NCBI GenBank assembly: GCA_964017185.1
Contig: OZ024871.1
Location: 59,013,226 to 59,077,225 of the forward strand
Direction: 5' to 3'
Length of the DNA stretch: 64,000 nucleotides
Source: Rugalucina vietnamica
Lineage: Eukaryota > Mollusca > Bivalvia > Lucinida > Lucinidae
The translations under genes were made by a program, and so were the position numbers. A model generated the notes under the pieces. That model worked only from the letters and a program-made list of their open reading frames with translations. It was not told where the DNA came from and searched no databases. Positions 46,001-57,852 of the stretch are shown piece by piece (position 1 is the stretch's first letter; every line of letters starts with the position of its first letter).

Positions 46001-49000
46001 TCAGTTTTACTATTTTTACTTTATATATCTGATTATATGGTTACAGAACATTGTCCTAGCAATCACTCATTAACAGTTACAACTCCTTAGGTCTTTTAGT
46101 AGCCAAGATAGGTGCGTTTTTGCTACGTATGTCCCTTATTTGTTCGTATTGTTTTCTCAGAGTCTAAATTCAAAAGGTTTTATTAATATTCTTAACCCTT
46201 TGAAACAAATGACCAAACCATTGTAGTACAGGATGGTATAATAATGTCCTAGACACCGTTTTCAGCACCATATGACTTTTGATTGCCGAGATACAAGTCC
46301 TTTTATAGGTTTACTCATTTATTCATTTATTTTTATTTTTTTCTCTCTCTCAAATTTCTTAAGTTTTCATTAAAATTCATGAAATGGGAAATCAGATTAT
46401 TCTTATACAATACTTCAGGGTCATAGTACAATGACACAGTATTCATTTGATACCTCTTTCAGCATCCTGGGTTGATTAACAGCTCTTGTACAAGCGATTT
46501 TGTACATATACCTTCTATTTTTTCTACATTTTTTCCAATTTTTACGTTTGTTTTATTAATTTTCATGAATATGTAAAGTCAGTGATTTAATATCTAACAT
46601 TTTGATATTTAGTATCAAGGTTGAATCGTTAGATTCATGCACCATCATCAGACCAATTATAGTATTCTAGAGCGTTTTATTGGTGAGATATAGGATATTG
46701 TAAGTACATCCTATTCTTTAGAATCGCATGAGGGGCGGTGTGGAAACAATGCAATTTTACATCATGTAAATGTTGTTTTTTTTTAATTGCTAAGGAAAAT
46801 ATTTTATGGCATAAAGGTGGTCTCTCTGACAACACTGACAGTCTTGAGAATTTGTCCCTGGGATGCAAGATAGATTAGCTCTTATAACCTATCCAATACC
46901 TTACAATGGATATAGTTTTTCCCTCTTTTGTCCTCACTCTTTGACAGTTTTATTAATATTCATGAATATGCAATGAGATCATTTTCATATAGGACCAGGT
47001 CATCAACAAATTCGTCATATGATATAACTGGCTCAATAACAAAGTGTCACAACGACATCTTGGGCCTGAAATTAGTTCATGTATAGATTTTTTAAAGATT
47101 GTTCTGCCATTTTTCATGTTTACATGAAAATTAATGAATATGCTAATTATATAATTTGCATTACTTACCATAGGAAAAAGGTCTATGTCTAATCTTTGAA
47201 ATGAGACCATTTTCAATAGTCTAGGATAAGTAATAGTGGAGATATGGTCAATTTTGTATGTACACCTCTGATCCTCAAGAATAACATTAACGGTTGCCAT
47301 GGAAACCGTGCCAAATTCTCATAGTGTAATTGAGTTTATCTTTGGAACAAAATATTTGCATTTCTAGGGTCCCAATTAATGATATGACACCCAGGAAAAA
47401 TAGTCTTGGGGGATGCAAGGTAGGTAAAATTAGCTACTGGTGTACTATGCATAGTTTAGCGCTTTGTATGGAGATTTTGTCGTGACGTGGCTCATATTTT
47501 CAGTGCTTTTCTCCTTGTGAGAGATATTTTTGTGTTAAAATAGCTTTTATAAATACAAATGGTAAAATCCATCCATTTAAAATCAGCGAGAAGCTGGAAA
47601 TTAAATTTTATCTATCAAGCATAGTAAAAAAATGGTTGTTCAAAACGCATATTATGAATGCGCTGGTCGCCATTTTGATGACGTCATAGTTCAGCCCATA
47701 CGCGGGTCTCAGGGCGACGAACTGGTTTAAATTGTTGCATATGCCCCAAAGTTTGATTTGAGGTAGGTCGTCACAAATCGTCATGAAATTCCCACGGGAC
47801 GATTTTTTTTGCCCATTCGACATTGACTAGTAATTTAATAAAACATAGACTAAAACGCAAACGCCTCGACTTTCAGATGGCAGAAAACAGGATTTGATAG
47901 CTTTTTCAATTTACTTTTAGAGAATAATAGTGAAGAAATTTCCCTTGGGGAGGAAAGGGGGATATGGATAGCTAGAAGACTATTCCCTACCGTTATTTGT
48001 GTTAAAATGACGTTTTTTTTTAATTATGGGGTATCGTAAATAACGTGTCGTTTCACCATTAAAGCTACCAGCAATGCAAGTCCCCCCGATTTTTTACAAG
48101 TCTACAAACATAGTCCTATATGAAAATCATACGGGGATTTGTTCAGGCCAGATGGTACCGACCCCCAAAATTTACGGTATTGGCTCATGGACCAAAGCTG
48201 GTGATTTAAATATCGGATTATATGGTTATAGAACATTGTCCTAGCAATTATTTGATACCAATTATAGCTCTCTAGGTCAGTCAGTAGCCAAGATACATGT
48301 GATTTTCCTTAATTTTTCCGTAATTTCCATCTAAATTCGAAAGGTTTTGTTAATATTCATAATACAAAAAATCAAATGACTTATATACTGTTGTACAGGA
48401 TGGTATACTAATGTCCTGGCAATCAATTCATGCCATTTTCAGCGTGTAAGGGCTTTTTGTTGCCAAGATACACACCTTTTTATGTTTGCCGGTTAAATTT
48501 TTTCCATCTTTTCATTCAAATTTCATGAAAATTCATGAAACTGAAAAAATAAGATCATTCTTATATGAGACTTTAGGGTCATTGAACATTGCCATAGCAT
48601 TCATTTTATACTTCTTTCAGCATCCTATGTTTGTGAACAGCTATGGTTTAAGTGATTTTGTATGTATACCCCCTTTTTCTCTGATTTCTTGTGTGTTTCA
48701 TTCATTTTCATGAATAAGCAATATCAATGATTTGAAATATAGGTATTAAGGTTAAATTGATCAGTCCATGCATCACAACCAAACCCATTATAGTATTTTA
48801 GAGCATGTTTTTGTTTGTATATGAATATTTTTGTGAGTACACCCTATTCTTTAGAATCACAGTAGGGGTGGATGCGGAAACTATATAATTTTACATCATG
48901 CAAATGCGTCCATTGTTGAGGACAATATTTTATGGCATTTAGATGGTCCTTCTGAACACACTGGCAGCCATGAACATTGGTTTCAGGGATGCAAGGTAGA

Positions 49001-49300
49001 TCTTGTAACCCATCCAAAACCTTTAAAATTGCTATAGTTTATCCCTCGTTTTTCCTCAATTTTCGACATTTTCTATTAATATTCATGAATATGCAAATAA
49101 GATAATTGTCATTTTGGCCCATGACATCAATAAATTTGTCATATGGTATTATTGGTTCAATAACAAAGTGTCACAATGACAGTTTTGACCTCAAATTTAG
49201 TTTATTTATTGATTTTCAATGATTTTCTATCCTTTTTAATGTTTTCATTAAAATTCATGAATATGCAAATTAGATATCTTTTAAAGGTCACCGAATAGTG

Positions 49301-49394
49301 TTCTACATGGGGGAGAGATCCATGAACTTGTTTATTAATGTCACTTTCCTATTTGAGACGTTTGAATTTTTAACAACTAACCCCTTGAAATGGT
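49301..49394. other. Short unassigned segment
   Basis: Nothing recognisable between the giant repeat and the next HX-A fragment. Confidence 0.4.
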
Positions 49395-50285
49395 TGCAAA
49401 AATATATATTGACTCATATACATGTATATAGCCCCGGGACAGGGGCAGGCAACCCTGAGGATATTTTTTTTTCATAAACATCTTCTGTCCATTTGCATAC
49501 TCCCAGCAACTTTCCCTCCATTTAGTTACATTTTACTAATTTTTCCCATTCAAATGCATGGACAACCTATGTTGGCCTTGCCATAAAATAGGTCAGGGTC
49601 ATCCCAGGGTCATGATTTATATAAACTTTGTAGAGATCCAGTCTCCCTCATGCTTCATGCCAAGTTTCAAAATCATAGGCCTTCTGGTTCTGGAGAAGAA
49701 GATTTTTAAAGGTTTTTGCTATTTATAGCCATGGGGGCCATCTTGGTCATGTGACCTTGAACTTTCATTCTCCCTTCCTAGGAATGCTCCACACAAAGTT
49801 TGGTTTTGATTGGCCTAGCGGTATCAGAGAAGATCATCTTTGAATATTATGGTTATATACATGTATATTGCCCCAGGGTGGGGGAAGCCTGCCCCTGGGG
49901 TACATTATTTTAAGAATTATAGATATTCAGTCCATTTGCCCATTTCCATAAAGATTTTCCCTTCAAATGACATTTGACAATTTTCCCCATTCAAATGCAA
50001 GGTTGCCCTATGTTGACCTTGCCATAAGATAGGTCAAGGTCATCCCAGGGCCATGATTTATATAAACTTTGTAGATCTCCTTCCCCTGATGCTTCATGCC
50101 ATGTTTCAAAATCGTAGGCCTTCTGGTTCTAGAGAAGAAGATTTCTAAAGGTTTTTGCAATTTATAACCATGGCGCCATGTTGGTCATGTGATCTTGACT
50201 ATTTATATAAACTTTCATTCTCCCATCCCAAGGAGACTACATATAAAATTTGGCTTTGATTGGTCGAGCGATTACTGAGAAAATT
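49395..50285 (+). mobile_element. HX-A fragment lacking both ends
   Basis: Two modules in direct order (GGTCATGATTTATATAAAC, GGTTCTGGAGAAGAAGATT, GGTTTTTGCTATTTATAGCC) and CATACATGTATATAG spacers are present. The 5' hairpin and the 3' hairpin are both absent. It passes at about 50285 into a different tandem repeat. Confidence 0.75.
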
Positions 50286-51290
50286 AAGTTTTACATTTAA
50301 TTTGTAAATGACCTATGGCCAAGGTCACAACACTTCATTAGCTCAACATGTTGTCTGTATCTACCAACTTTCAGGTCACAGGCTACAAAACCTCCTGAAC
50401 TAGAAAATGTGTTTATGAAACACTATACCGGTGCCCAACTGGTAAGTCACTTTCAAGATGTAAAAATGTCCAAAAAATGACTAAGTTCAAATTGTAAAAA
50501 AAAGCAACAAAAATTAATCTGAGGAGTATATCCCAACCACATGCATATCTTCAAAGCATGGTCACAATGTCTGCAAAGTTTCAAAAGTATCGGTATTAAA
50601 TTGTAGGAGGAGTTGCGCACACAAGGTACCCTCTATCCATTCACTAAAATGCCCGAAAAAATGACTAAGTTCAAATTGTGAAAAAAATGACAAAAAATAA
50701 TCCCAGGATTATATCCAAACCACATGCATATCTTCAGACCATGCCCATAACACATGTAAAGTTTTAAATGAATTGGCATGAAACTGTAGGAGTTGCGCAC
50801 ACAAGGTACCCACTGCCCATTCACTTTCATTGTCAAAATGCCCCAAAAATGGCTAAGTTCAAATTGCGAAATAAGGGACTAAAATTAATCTGAGGATTAT
50901 ATCCAAACCACATGCATATCTTGAAAGCATGGTCACAACATCTGTACAGTTTCAAGAGAATCGGAAGAAAACTGTAGGAGGAGTTGTGCACACAAGGTAC
51001 CCACTATCTATTCACTTTATCAAGAATTAAAAAGGGAAATAACTCTCACAGAATGGGCCCCTAGCCCCTTGAATTTACCTGAAAGAAAAAATATGGGTCC
51101 TCTTAATTTTCATATACAAACTAAAACCAAATTTCAAGATCCTAGCTCTAAGGGTTCCTGACCAAGTGCTAAGCGTTACTCACGCATCACAGACAGACTG
51201 ACTGACTCACAGACAGACTGACTGACTGCACTGCACAGATAGACCCAAACCAATATGCCCCCTCAACTTCTTCCGAAGTGGAAAAAGTTT
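50286..51290 (+). mobile_element. HX-E: element with about 185-bp tandem units, 3' hairpin incomplete
   Basis: Three direct units are marked by GTTGCGCACACAAGGTACC or the variant GTTGTGCACACAAGGTACC, at about 50613, 50797 and 50985, and by CAAACCACATGCATATCTT. Simple repeat CAGACAGACTGACTGACT follows at about 51188-51230, then ATGCCCCCTCAACTTCTTCC and GAAGTGGAAAAAG. The box ATGCCCCC and an ACTTC-TTCC-GAAGT hairpin are present, but the expected inverted box is missing, so the 3' end is damaged or replaced. Confidence 0.65.
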
Positions 51291-51712
51291 CAATGTTTTC
51301 ACTTTTTTTTTCAATGAAAAACCTATGTAACCAAAATTGACTGTGCCGTAAAATAGGTCAAGGTCAACCCAAGGTCATGATTTATATAAACTACGATGGG
51401 CCAGAGTCCCCAAGGCTACACCCCAAGTTTCGGTCCACTGGTTCAAGAGAAGAAGAATTTTTTATGGTTTTTACCATATATGGGCATGGTGGCCATCTTG
51501 GTCGTCTGACCTGGACCATTTATATAAACTTTTGTTCCCCCTTCCTAAGGATGCTCAACATGAAGTTTGGCTTTGATTGGCCAAGCTGTTCCAGAGGAGA
51601 AGATCTTTGAAATTGTGTACGACGAACGGATGGACGGACGACGGAAGGATGGACGCCGGAGCATGGCCATCCTATAAGCTCAACTTTTAAGCCTTCGGCT
51701 GAGGTAAGCTAA
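51291..51712 (+). mobile_element. HX-A 3'-terminal fragment
   Basis: One module plus the GACGGACGACGG stretch and the terminal GCCTTCGGCTGAGGTAAGCT. The hairpin has a few substitutions. It is followed immediately by the next copy. Confidence 0.8.
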
Positions 51713-51715
51713 AAA

Positions 51716-53189
51716 CCAGAGGACCAATGGTTCTGTAAACGCTCACTTGATATCTGGGATATATACGAACAAACTTTGACTATTATGGTCATATACATAT
51801 AGACCCAGGGCAGGAACAGATGCAGGCCCGGGATCAATTGAAGGGGTTAGTGCAAGAACATGTCTAAGTCTACTTTTGTCATAAATTGAGTTTTTGATGT
51901 CAACGTGTTCTACATACAAAAAGCTACATTCTGATATAGTTTTGCCCTCCAAATGACAGTGTAACAATTTTCCCCATTCAAATGTGTGGGCAACCTAAGT
52001 TGACCTTGCCGTAAAAAAGGTCAAGGTCATCCCAGGGTCATGATTTATACAAACTTTGTAGAGCTCCATTGCCTGATGCTTCATGCCAAGTTTCAAAATC
52101 ATAGGCCTTCTGGTTCTGGAGAAGATTTTTAAAGGTTTTTGCTATTTATAGCCATGGTGGCCATCTTGGTCATGTGACCTTGACCAGTTATACAAACTTT
52201 CATTCACTCTTCCTAAGAACGCTCCACATAAAGTTTGGCTTTGATTGGCCAAGCGGTTTCAGAGAAGAAGATCTTTGAATATCACTGTAGTATACATGTA
52301 TATTGCCCCGGGGTGGGGGCAGACAGACCCCTGGGGTCCAAATTTTTTCAGAATCATCAATCTTAAGTCCATTTGCCCATTTCTTGCAAGTTTTTTCCTA
52401 CACATTTTAACACTTTTCCCCATTCAAATGCATGTGCGGCCTGTTGACCTTGCCGTAAAATAGGTGAAGGTCATCCCAAGGTCATGATTTATATAAACTT
52501 TTTAGAGCTCCAGTCACTGATGCTTCACACCAAGTTTCAAAATCATTATCTTTCTGGTTCTGGAGAAGAAGATTTTTAAAGGTTTTTTCTATTTATAGCC
52601 ATGGCAGCCATCTTGGTCATGTGACCTTGACCATTTATATAAACTTTCTTCCCCCCTTCCCAAGGATGCTCCATATGAAGTTTGGCTTTGATTGGCCAAG
52701 CGGTTTCAGGGGAGAAGATGTTTCATTATTATGGAAATATACTTGTATATAGCCCCGGGGCAGGGGCTGACCCAGGGGCTAAAATTTTCCATTAACATTA
52801 ATCTTCTGTCCATTTGCCTATTCCCAGTAAGTTTTACCCATTAAATAGCATTTTATCATTTTTTCCCATTCAAATGCATTGGTGACCTAAGTTGACCTTG
52901 CCGTTAAATAGGTCATGTTCATCCTAGGGTCATGATTTATATAAACTATGATCCCTCGTCCCCGATGCTACATACCAAGTTTCGTGGCCATCTTGGTCAT
53001 GTGACCTGGACCATTTATATAAACTTTTGTTCCCTTTCCTAAGGATGCTCCACATGAAGTTTGGCTTTGATTGGCCAAGCGGTTTCAGAGGAGAAGATCT
53101 TTGAAATTGTGAATGACGGGCGACTGATGGACGCCGGAGCATGGGTATACTATAAGCTCACCTGTGAGCCATCGGCTCAGGTGAGCTAA
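51716..53189 (+). mobile_element. HX-A element (CCAATGG subfamily), full length with degenerated last module
   Basis: It starts CCAGAGGACCAATGGTTCTG and ends ATCGGCTCAGGTGAGCTAA. The last module has lost the segment between CATACCAAGTTTCGTGG and CCATCTTGGTCATGTGACC. GACG repeats before the hairpin are short. Confidence 0.8.
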
Positions 53190-53224
53190 AAATGGACTTA
53201 GACACATTCTGGACTAGCCTCATC

Positions 53225-54954
53225 AATTTTATATTCAGAATCATATAAATCTTCAATCCATTTGCCCATTTCCTTCAAGTTTTTCCCTTGAAATGACATT
53301 TTGACAATTTTCCCAATTCAAATCATGGGCTACCTATGTTGACCTTGCCGTAAAAAAGGTCAAGTTCATCCAAGGGTCATGATTTATATAAACTTTGTAG
53401 AGCTCCTCTCCCTGATGCTTTATGCCAAGTTTCAAAATCATAGGTTTTCCCGTTCTGGAGAGAACATTATTAAAGGTTTTTGCTATTTATAGCCATGGTG
53501 CCCATCTTGGTCATGTGACCTGGACCATTTATGTACACTTACGTTCCCCCTTCCTAACAATGCTCCACATGAAGTTTGGCTTTGATTGGCCAAGTGGTTT
53601 AAGAGAAGAAGGTCTTTGAATATTATGGTAACATTATACAATTATTGACTTCAATGAGGTAGATATAAGGATTTATCTACCTGAAAAAGTGATATTCACC
53701 GAGGCCGGAGGCCGAGGTGAATATCACTTTTGAGGGTAGATTAATCCTTATATCTACCGAAATTGAAGTCAATAACTGTTTTGTTATATGACTTTCCAAG
53801 TGTTTTAATGTTTATTTTATAACAAATAAACAAACAAAATCATATCAGATGTTAAAGAAGGCTAGACAATGAGGAACAATTGATTATGCTTCAAAGATAA
53901 TTTTGTTAATTCTTAATAAAACATATGTTATGGGTACTCCTAAGAATCATCATGACCAGGCCATTCTAATAGGTACCAACAACAACGGTTCTTATGAAAA
54001 ATAAATAAAATTATCCCTTAATTATCACCAAATACACCTCATTATCTAGTGCTTTGTTTACCTGTAATAGAGAGTTACTACAAAGCATGTAGATTTCATG
54101 AACTGAAATGAGTTCAGGCTATTTATAGCTAACTGGCAGGTTTTAAACACATACATCAAATCATGTCAATTTCATGAAGCCCATGTTGATTTCATGCTGG
54201 TGCTATTTTTGGGTACTCAGGAGCGTAATATAGAGTTTGGAGGTTAATATAGAAAATCTGTCAAAATAATTAACCTCCAGGAACTGGTTTGATCTGGTTT
54301 TTATCAGTTTGGTCTGGTTTCAGAGAAATATAAGGATTTATTAATACTGAATGAGCCAATCAGGAGACAGGAATTCCTTCAGTCATATAACAAACAATGA
54401 TACTGCCCCGGGCGGAGGCAGCCCAGACCCTGGGGTACATTTATTTTCAGAATTATAGATATTCAGTCCATTTGCCCATTTCCATAAAGTTTTTCCCTTC
54501 AAATGACATTTGACAATTTTCCCCATTCAAATGCATGGGCGCCCTATGTTGACCTTGCCATAAGATAGGTCAAGGTCATACCAGGGCCATAGATCTTCAG
54601 TTCATTTGCCCATTTCATTCAAGTTTTTCCCTTCAAATGACAATTTGACCATTTTTCCCATTCAAATGCATGGGCGACCTTTGTTGATCTTGCCGTAAAA
54701 TAGCTCAAGTTATCCCAAGGCATGATTTATATAAACTTTGTAGAGCTCCTCTCCCTGATGCTTCATGCCATGTAACAAAATCATAGGCCTTGTATATAAA
54801 CTTTCAGTCCCCTTTCCTAAGGATGCTCTACAAGAAGTTTGGCTTTGATTAGCCATGGGGTTTCAGAGAACATCTTTGAAATTGTGGACGACAGATGACT
54901 GACGGACGACGGAGCAAGCCCATCCCTTGTGAGCCTTTGGCTCAGGTGAGCTAA
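53225..54954 (+). mobile_element. HX-A element, 5'-truncated, interrupted by a palindromic insertion
   Basis: The body starts near TCAGAATCATATAAATC. It breaks after GAATATTATGGTAAC (about 53637), resumes near GATACTGCCCCGGGCGG (about 54401) and ends TTTGGCTCAGGTGAGCTAA at 54954. The second half has internal deletions, so only short pieces of each module remain. Confidence 0.7.
53632..54398. mobile_element. Insertion starting with a 150-bp palindrome
   Basis: At 53632-53788, ATTGACTTCAAT, GGTAGATATAAGGATT and AGTGATATTCACC pair with GGTGAATATCACT, AATCCTTATATCTACC and ATTGAAGTCAAT. The centre is GAGGCCGGAGGCCGAG. ATAAGGATTTATTAATAC and TCATATAACAAACAATG at the right end (about 54328 and 54382) echo the left arm in inverted order. 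Non-coding. Confidence 0.7.
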
Positions 54955-55351
54955 TAACATTTTAAGATGAGCCATATTATGAACAAGGTTTTGCTTATGC
55001 TTCTGACCAAATTAGACTTAAAACAGACTGCATTCACAGAAATTGTGAATATGAAAAGTAGAGTATTTTTCTATCTATGTAGCAAAACAAAGGACCTGAT
55101 TAGAGTACTTGCTATCCCAAGACTGATCTGAATCATGTAAGCAAAAAGCATGGTTTTCTCGTTTTCTCCTCAACATAGCTTAAGCATGGTATTGCAACTG
55201 ATACAAAAAAGTTTTAAGAGAAACATTTCTACTCATATTGGGTTTCTTTACTATTTCTTTCATATCCTCCTCCTCCCTTCAGTATCTCCTATTATTCACC
55301 TTACATAATACATTGTAAACTTTTCAAACTAAAATGACAACACCATCTTAC
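54955..55351. other. Unique-looking intron sequence 3' of the 55352 exon
   Basis: No element or open frame recognised. Much of it is moderately pyrimidine-rich (TCCTCCTCCTCCCTTCAG near 55266). Confidence 0.5.
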
Positions 55352-55488
55352 GTATAGTTTGGGTGCCAGGATGACTGGAACAGACTGATGGACTTGGAGA
55401 AGATATCATTGTATATGAGACCAGTGTAGAGGGAGAATAGCCCCATCATCATGATGATGTAACGACCACCGAAAAACATCTTCCAAAT
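55352..55488 (-). CDS. ATP6V0A: V-ATPase V0 subunit a, internal exon (third visible)
   Basis: Translation on the minus strand is [20 protein letters not shown], then [20 protein letters not shown] and WHPNYT. It contains the strongly conserved GRYIILLMGxFSxYTGxIYND and FSKSxxxFxSSW blocks, the second transmembrane segment and the luminal loop after it. The acceptor is TTTTCTTACAG above 55488. The donor is GTAAGA below 55352. It starts in phase 0 and ends after two bases of a Thr codon, which the first base of the exon at 12503 completes. The exon is 137 bp. Confidence 0.96.
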
Positions 55489-55866
55489 CTGTAAGAAAAC
55501 AGCTTACAGTAGTAAACACTATATTTAATTACATGTACTGATTATTACGGAATACTACAGCTTAGATGCTGAAACTATTTGGTGCTTGGACTATCAATCC
55601 TAGGCCTCTAGGGCCTCATGTCATGACTACTTCAAGTAACAGGTAATCAAGCCTTGGTTACTATTCAACAGCTTGCTGTCTTTCTCTGCTTTGCCCATGA
55701 TAAACTACTGTAAATACTCCTACAACTGAGCGGTTCTACCAGAGTATGATAACTCCAAATGATACAAACAGCATAGATCATGATCGAACTAGTACCCTAG
55801 ATGCCATCTGAGCTAGGTCTAAGATGCTGGTGTAACTTGTCTATCCAAGACTAATGAGAATCCTAC

Positions 55867-56006
55867 CTCATTATCAGACTTCTGTGCGAGGAGTTTCTTT
55901 TCCCAGAGAACCATCCAGAGACCAAAACAGAACATGATAAACCCATGGCCAGTGTCACCAAACATCACAGCAAACAGGAAGGGGAATGATATAATGGTGT
56001 ATGGAG
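55867..56006 (-). CDS. ATP6V0A: V-ATPase V0 subunit a, internal exon (second visible)
   Basis: The first two bases complete Ala from the exon ending at 61818. It then reads [20 protein letters not shown] followed by [20 protein letters not shown] and QKSDNE. The [21 protein letters not shown] block is the signature of the first transmembrane helix of the a-subunit membrane domain. The acceptor is TTTGTTTTCAG above 56006. The donor is GTAGGA below 55867. It ends on a codon boundary in phase with IWKMFF. The 378-bp intron to the next exon is the only short one here. Confidence 0.97.
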
Positions 56007-56125
56007 CTGAAAACAAAAATCACACACAATTAGGCATTACAGTTCTAAAGATCATATACCATACCTAGCATCCAGCTAAAGGCTGCTTTTGAAGTGACCA
56101 ATGAAGCCAAAAATTTGATCTATTC

Positions 56126-56634
56126 AAAATCTCACTTTTCTGAAAGACCTCAAGAAAAATATTACTACATCACCATTTTGCATTCCAGAAGTCTTAAAAA
56201 GTGCCACAAAAATTTTGAAAATCGGTTAACAGATAAAAATTTTATGCCAGAAAATAGTTTTGAATAGGGCTTTTTCCATTGTAAAAATATCAGCAAGGGA
56301 AGTAACTATTTTCTCGGAAAAAAATCTAAATTGGTTATTTTTCATTAAAAATGCACCAAACCAAAACAAATTCTATTGTATGGATAGCTGAGTGCCAAAC
56401 TCTTAACATTATTCCACAGATTTGCTTGATTTTCATTTTTAAGGCGTTTGTGGATTACCTCCCTTGCACATGCAAAAGGCCTATTCAAAATAATTTTTGG
56501 GCATAATTATTTTATTCGTGAATCAATTTTCAAAATTTTTGCGGCACTTTTTAGGACTTTTGGGTTGTAAAAAAATGACACGGTCATATTTTTCTTGTGG
56601 TGTTTCAGAAAAGTGTGATTTTGAAAAATGCAGT
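56126..56634. mobile_element. Inverted-repeat element, about 0.5 kb
   Basis: Left arm words TCTCACTTTTCTGAAAGACC, AAGAAAAATATTAC, TAAAAAGTGCC, AAAAATTTTGAAAATC and TTTTGAATAGGGC are matched in order in the reverse complement of the right arm: TCACACTTTTCTGAAACACC, AAGAAAAATATGAC, TAAAAAGTGCC, AAAAATTTTGAAAATT and TTTTGAATAGGCC. The arms are about 160 bp each around a loop of about 200 bp. Non-coding. Confidence 0.7.
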
Positions 56635-56759
56635 TTCTGAAAGATGGTGTGCAGACAGTAAAGAGATTTTCATGTACAAGAAATTAAAACTTACTGTCAT
56701 GACAACATTTTACAGATCACACAAACATGTATTAGTGAAAAACAATTCTTCCATAAATG

Positions 56760-57248
56760 CCTATAAGCATAGCTGTTTGAAGCCGTTTTCAAATGTGCTG
56801 AAAGCCATGTTCAAACAGCCAAACTCATGTTCAAATCATGAAATTCACTATAGGGATCAAGCATGGTTTTCAGTGTTCAAACATTCCATGGATCACCAGG
56901 AAGGTGACTGAACACAAGGCAGAAGGCCGCTTGTTCAAACAACTTCCCAGTGATCCAGCGAATGTTTGAACACTGAATCAAAAAATGGTTGATCGCTGTT
57001 CTTGAATTTCCACCAAATTCACTTAAAATCTCTTGAAAATAACATTAACAATTTAAAAACTCACAGAAAAAGCGGAACTTCTTCAATGTTGGCCATTTTG
57101 TTTCTACTGAACACAACTACATCAGGTCGCATTGACCAATGACGTCGACAAAAACCCATGTTCAAACTGCACTTCGACATTGTGTTCAAACACCTTCCTT
57201 GTGATCTATTGAATGTTTGAATACTGAAAACCATGGTTGATCCCTATA
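56760..57248. mobile_element. 396-bp MITE (56851-57246) with TGTTCAAACA motifs and TA target duplication
   Basis: The MITE runs 56851-57246. Its left end TAGGGATCAAGCATGGTTTT and right end in reverse complement TAGGGATCAACCATGGTTTT begin arms of about 75 bp that include CAGTGTTCAAACATTC, GATCAC and AGGAAGGTG. TA flanks it at 56849-56850 and 57247-57248. The word TGTTCAAACA or TGTTTGAACA, or a close variant, occurs many times inside and also just outside on the left (56770-56838), where more copies suggest a relative or internal duplication. Confidence 0.75.
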
Positions 57249-57299
57249 TTCAACTCTGGCTTCCAGGATGCTTAACTCAGTTCTGTACATGATCAGTTT

Positions 57300-57850
57300 T
57301 TTTGTTTGTTGTTTTACCCAACAACAATTTTTCAGTCATGGAATGAAGCTACTGCTTTCGTAGTAACGTCAGCCAGGGTATTATCAGACAAAATTCAGTT
57401 TTCTAGCAATATGACACTTGTTTTCAATAACACTATCTTTGAAATAAACTGTTACCAATAGCTTTAATAAAGCCGCATCTTAAAATCTATACATGAGTTA
57501 CCTCCTCCTGACAAGCAATAGATGGCACAGGTTTGTTTAAGGGGACCCAAATGGGGTATTTATCAGACATGCTGCAATTAAAGTTTTAAAAATAACAGCA
57601 GGAACAGAAGAGCGCCTATGAAAATTGATCAAATTTAAGCTTCTAGCATGACCCTAACAAATTTAAGATGTGCATACATCAGTGTTTCCTCTAAGGTTTG
57701 GAACGTGGGGTCAGCCTCCCACGGGGTTGTCGTTGAGTTTGGGTTTAGCCAGTGTCTGACAATTACCTTACTTTGGGCCCCTTGATTCACCCTTCATACC
57801 AACACACAAATTTATCCACCCTATTTATTGCAATTTTCATCGGACAGCTG
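57300..57850. other. Intron sequence, nothing firmly recognised
   Basis: AT-rich sequence without open frames or clear repeat pairs. A TTTGGAACGTGGGGTCAGCC stretch near 57698 is GC-richer but carries no recognisable signal. Confidence 0.4.
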
Positions 57851-57852
57851 AG

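Larger units (their letters stand above)
42960..47832. mobile_element. Inner inverted-repeat element, about 4.9 kb
   Basis: The left end TATGTCGAATGGG, then ATTTATGACGACCTA, CTGTTCGTCGC and ATGACGTCATCAAAATGGCG, pairs with the right end in reverse complement: AATGTCGAATGGG, ATTTGTGACGACCTA, CAGTTCGTCGC and ATGACGTCATCAAAATGGCG (about 47655-47830). The arms continue inward (about 43440-44180 against 46560-47340) with sequences related to the outer giant repeat, so this may be a diverged member of the same family nested in another. It contains the HX-C element. No coding capacity recognised. Confidence 0.65.
35147..49300. repeat. Giant nested inverted repeat, about 14 kb
   Basis: The left arm (about 35147-36960) and right arm (about 48050-49300) are inverted copies. 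For example, GAAACCAATATTCATGGCTG and ATGCCATAAAATATTGTCCT near 35535-35605 match in reverse complement near 48925-48995 at an apparent identity near 90%. The inner arm ends also match: GGTCCATGAG, TCGGTACCA and AAATCGGGGGGAC at 36818-36925 against 48075-48200. Inside lie a 906-bp MITE, the 187-bp array, an HX-A copy and a second inverted-repeat element. Outer boundaries are uncertain and no transposase frame is visible. Confidence 0.65.

Noticed and set aside
5296-56006. Tandem or processed V-ATPase pseudogene
   Set aside because: All five exons keep phase, GT-AG boundaries and conserved residues, with no stops, so a live split gene is the simpler reading.
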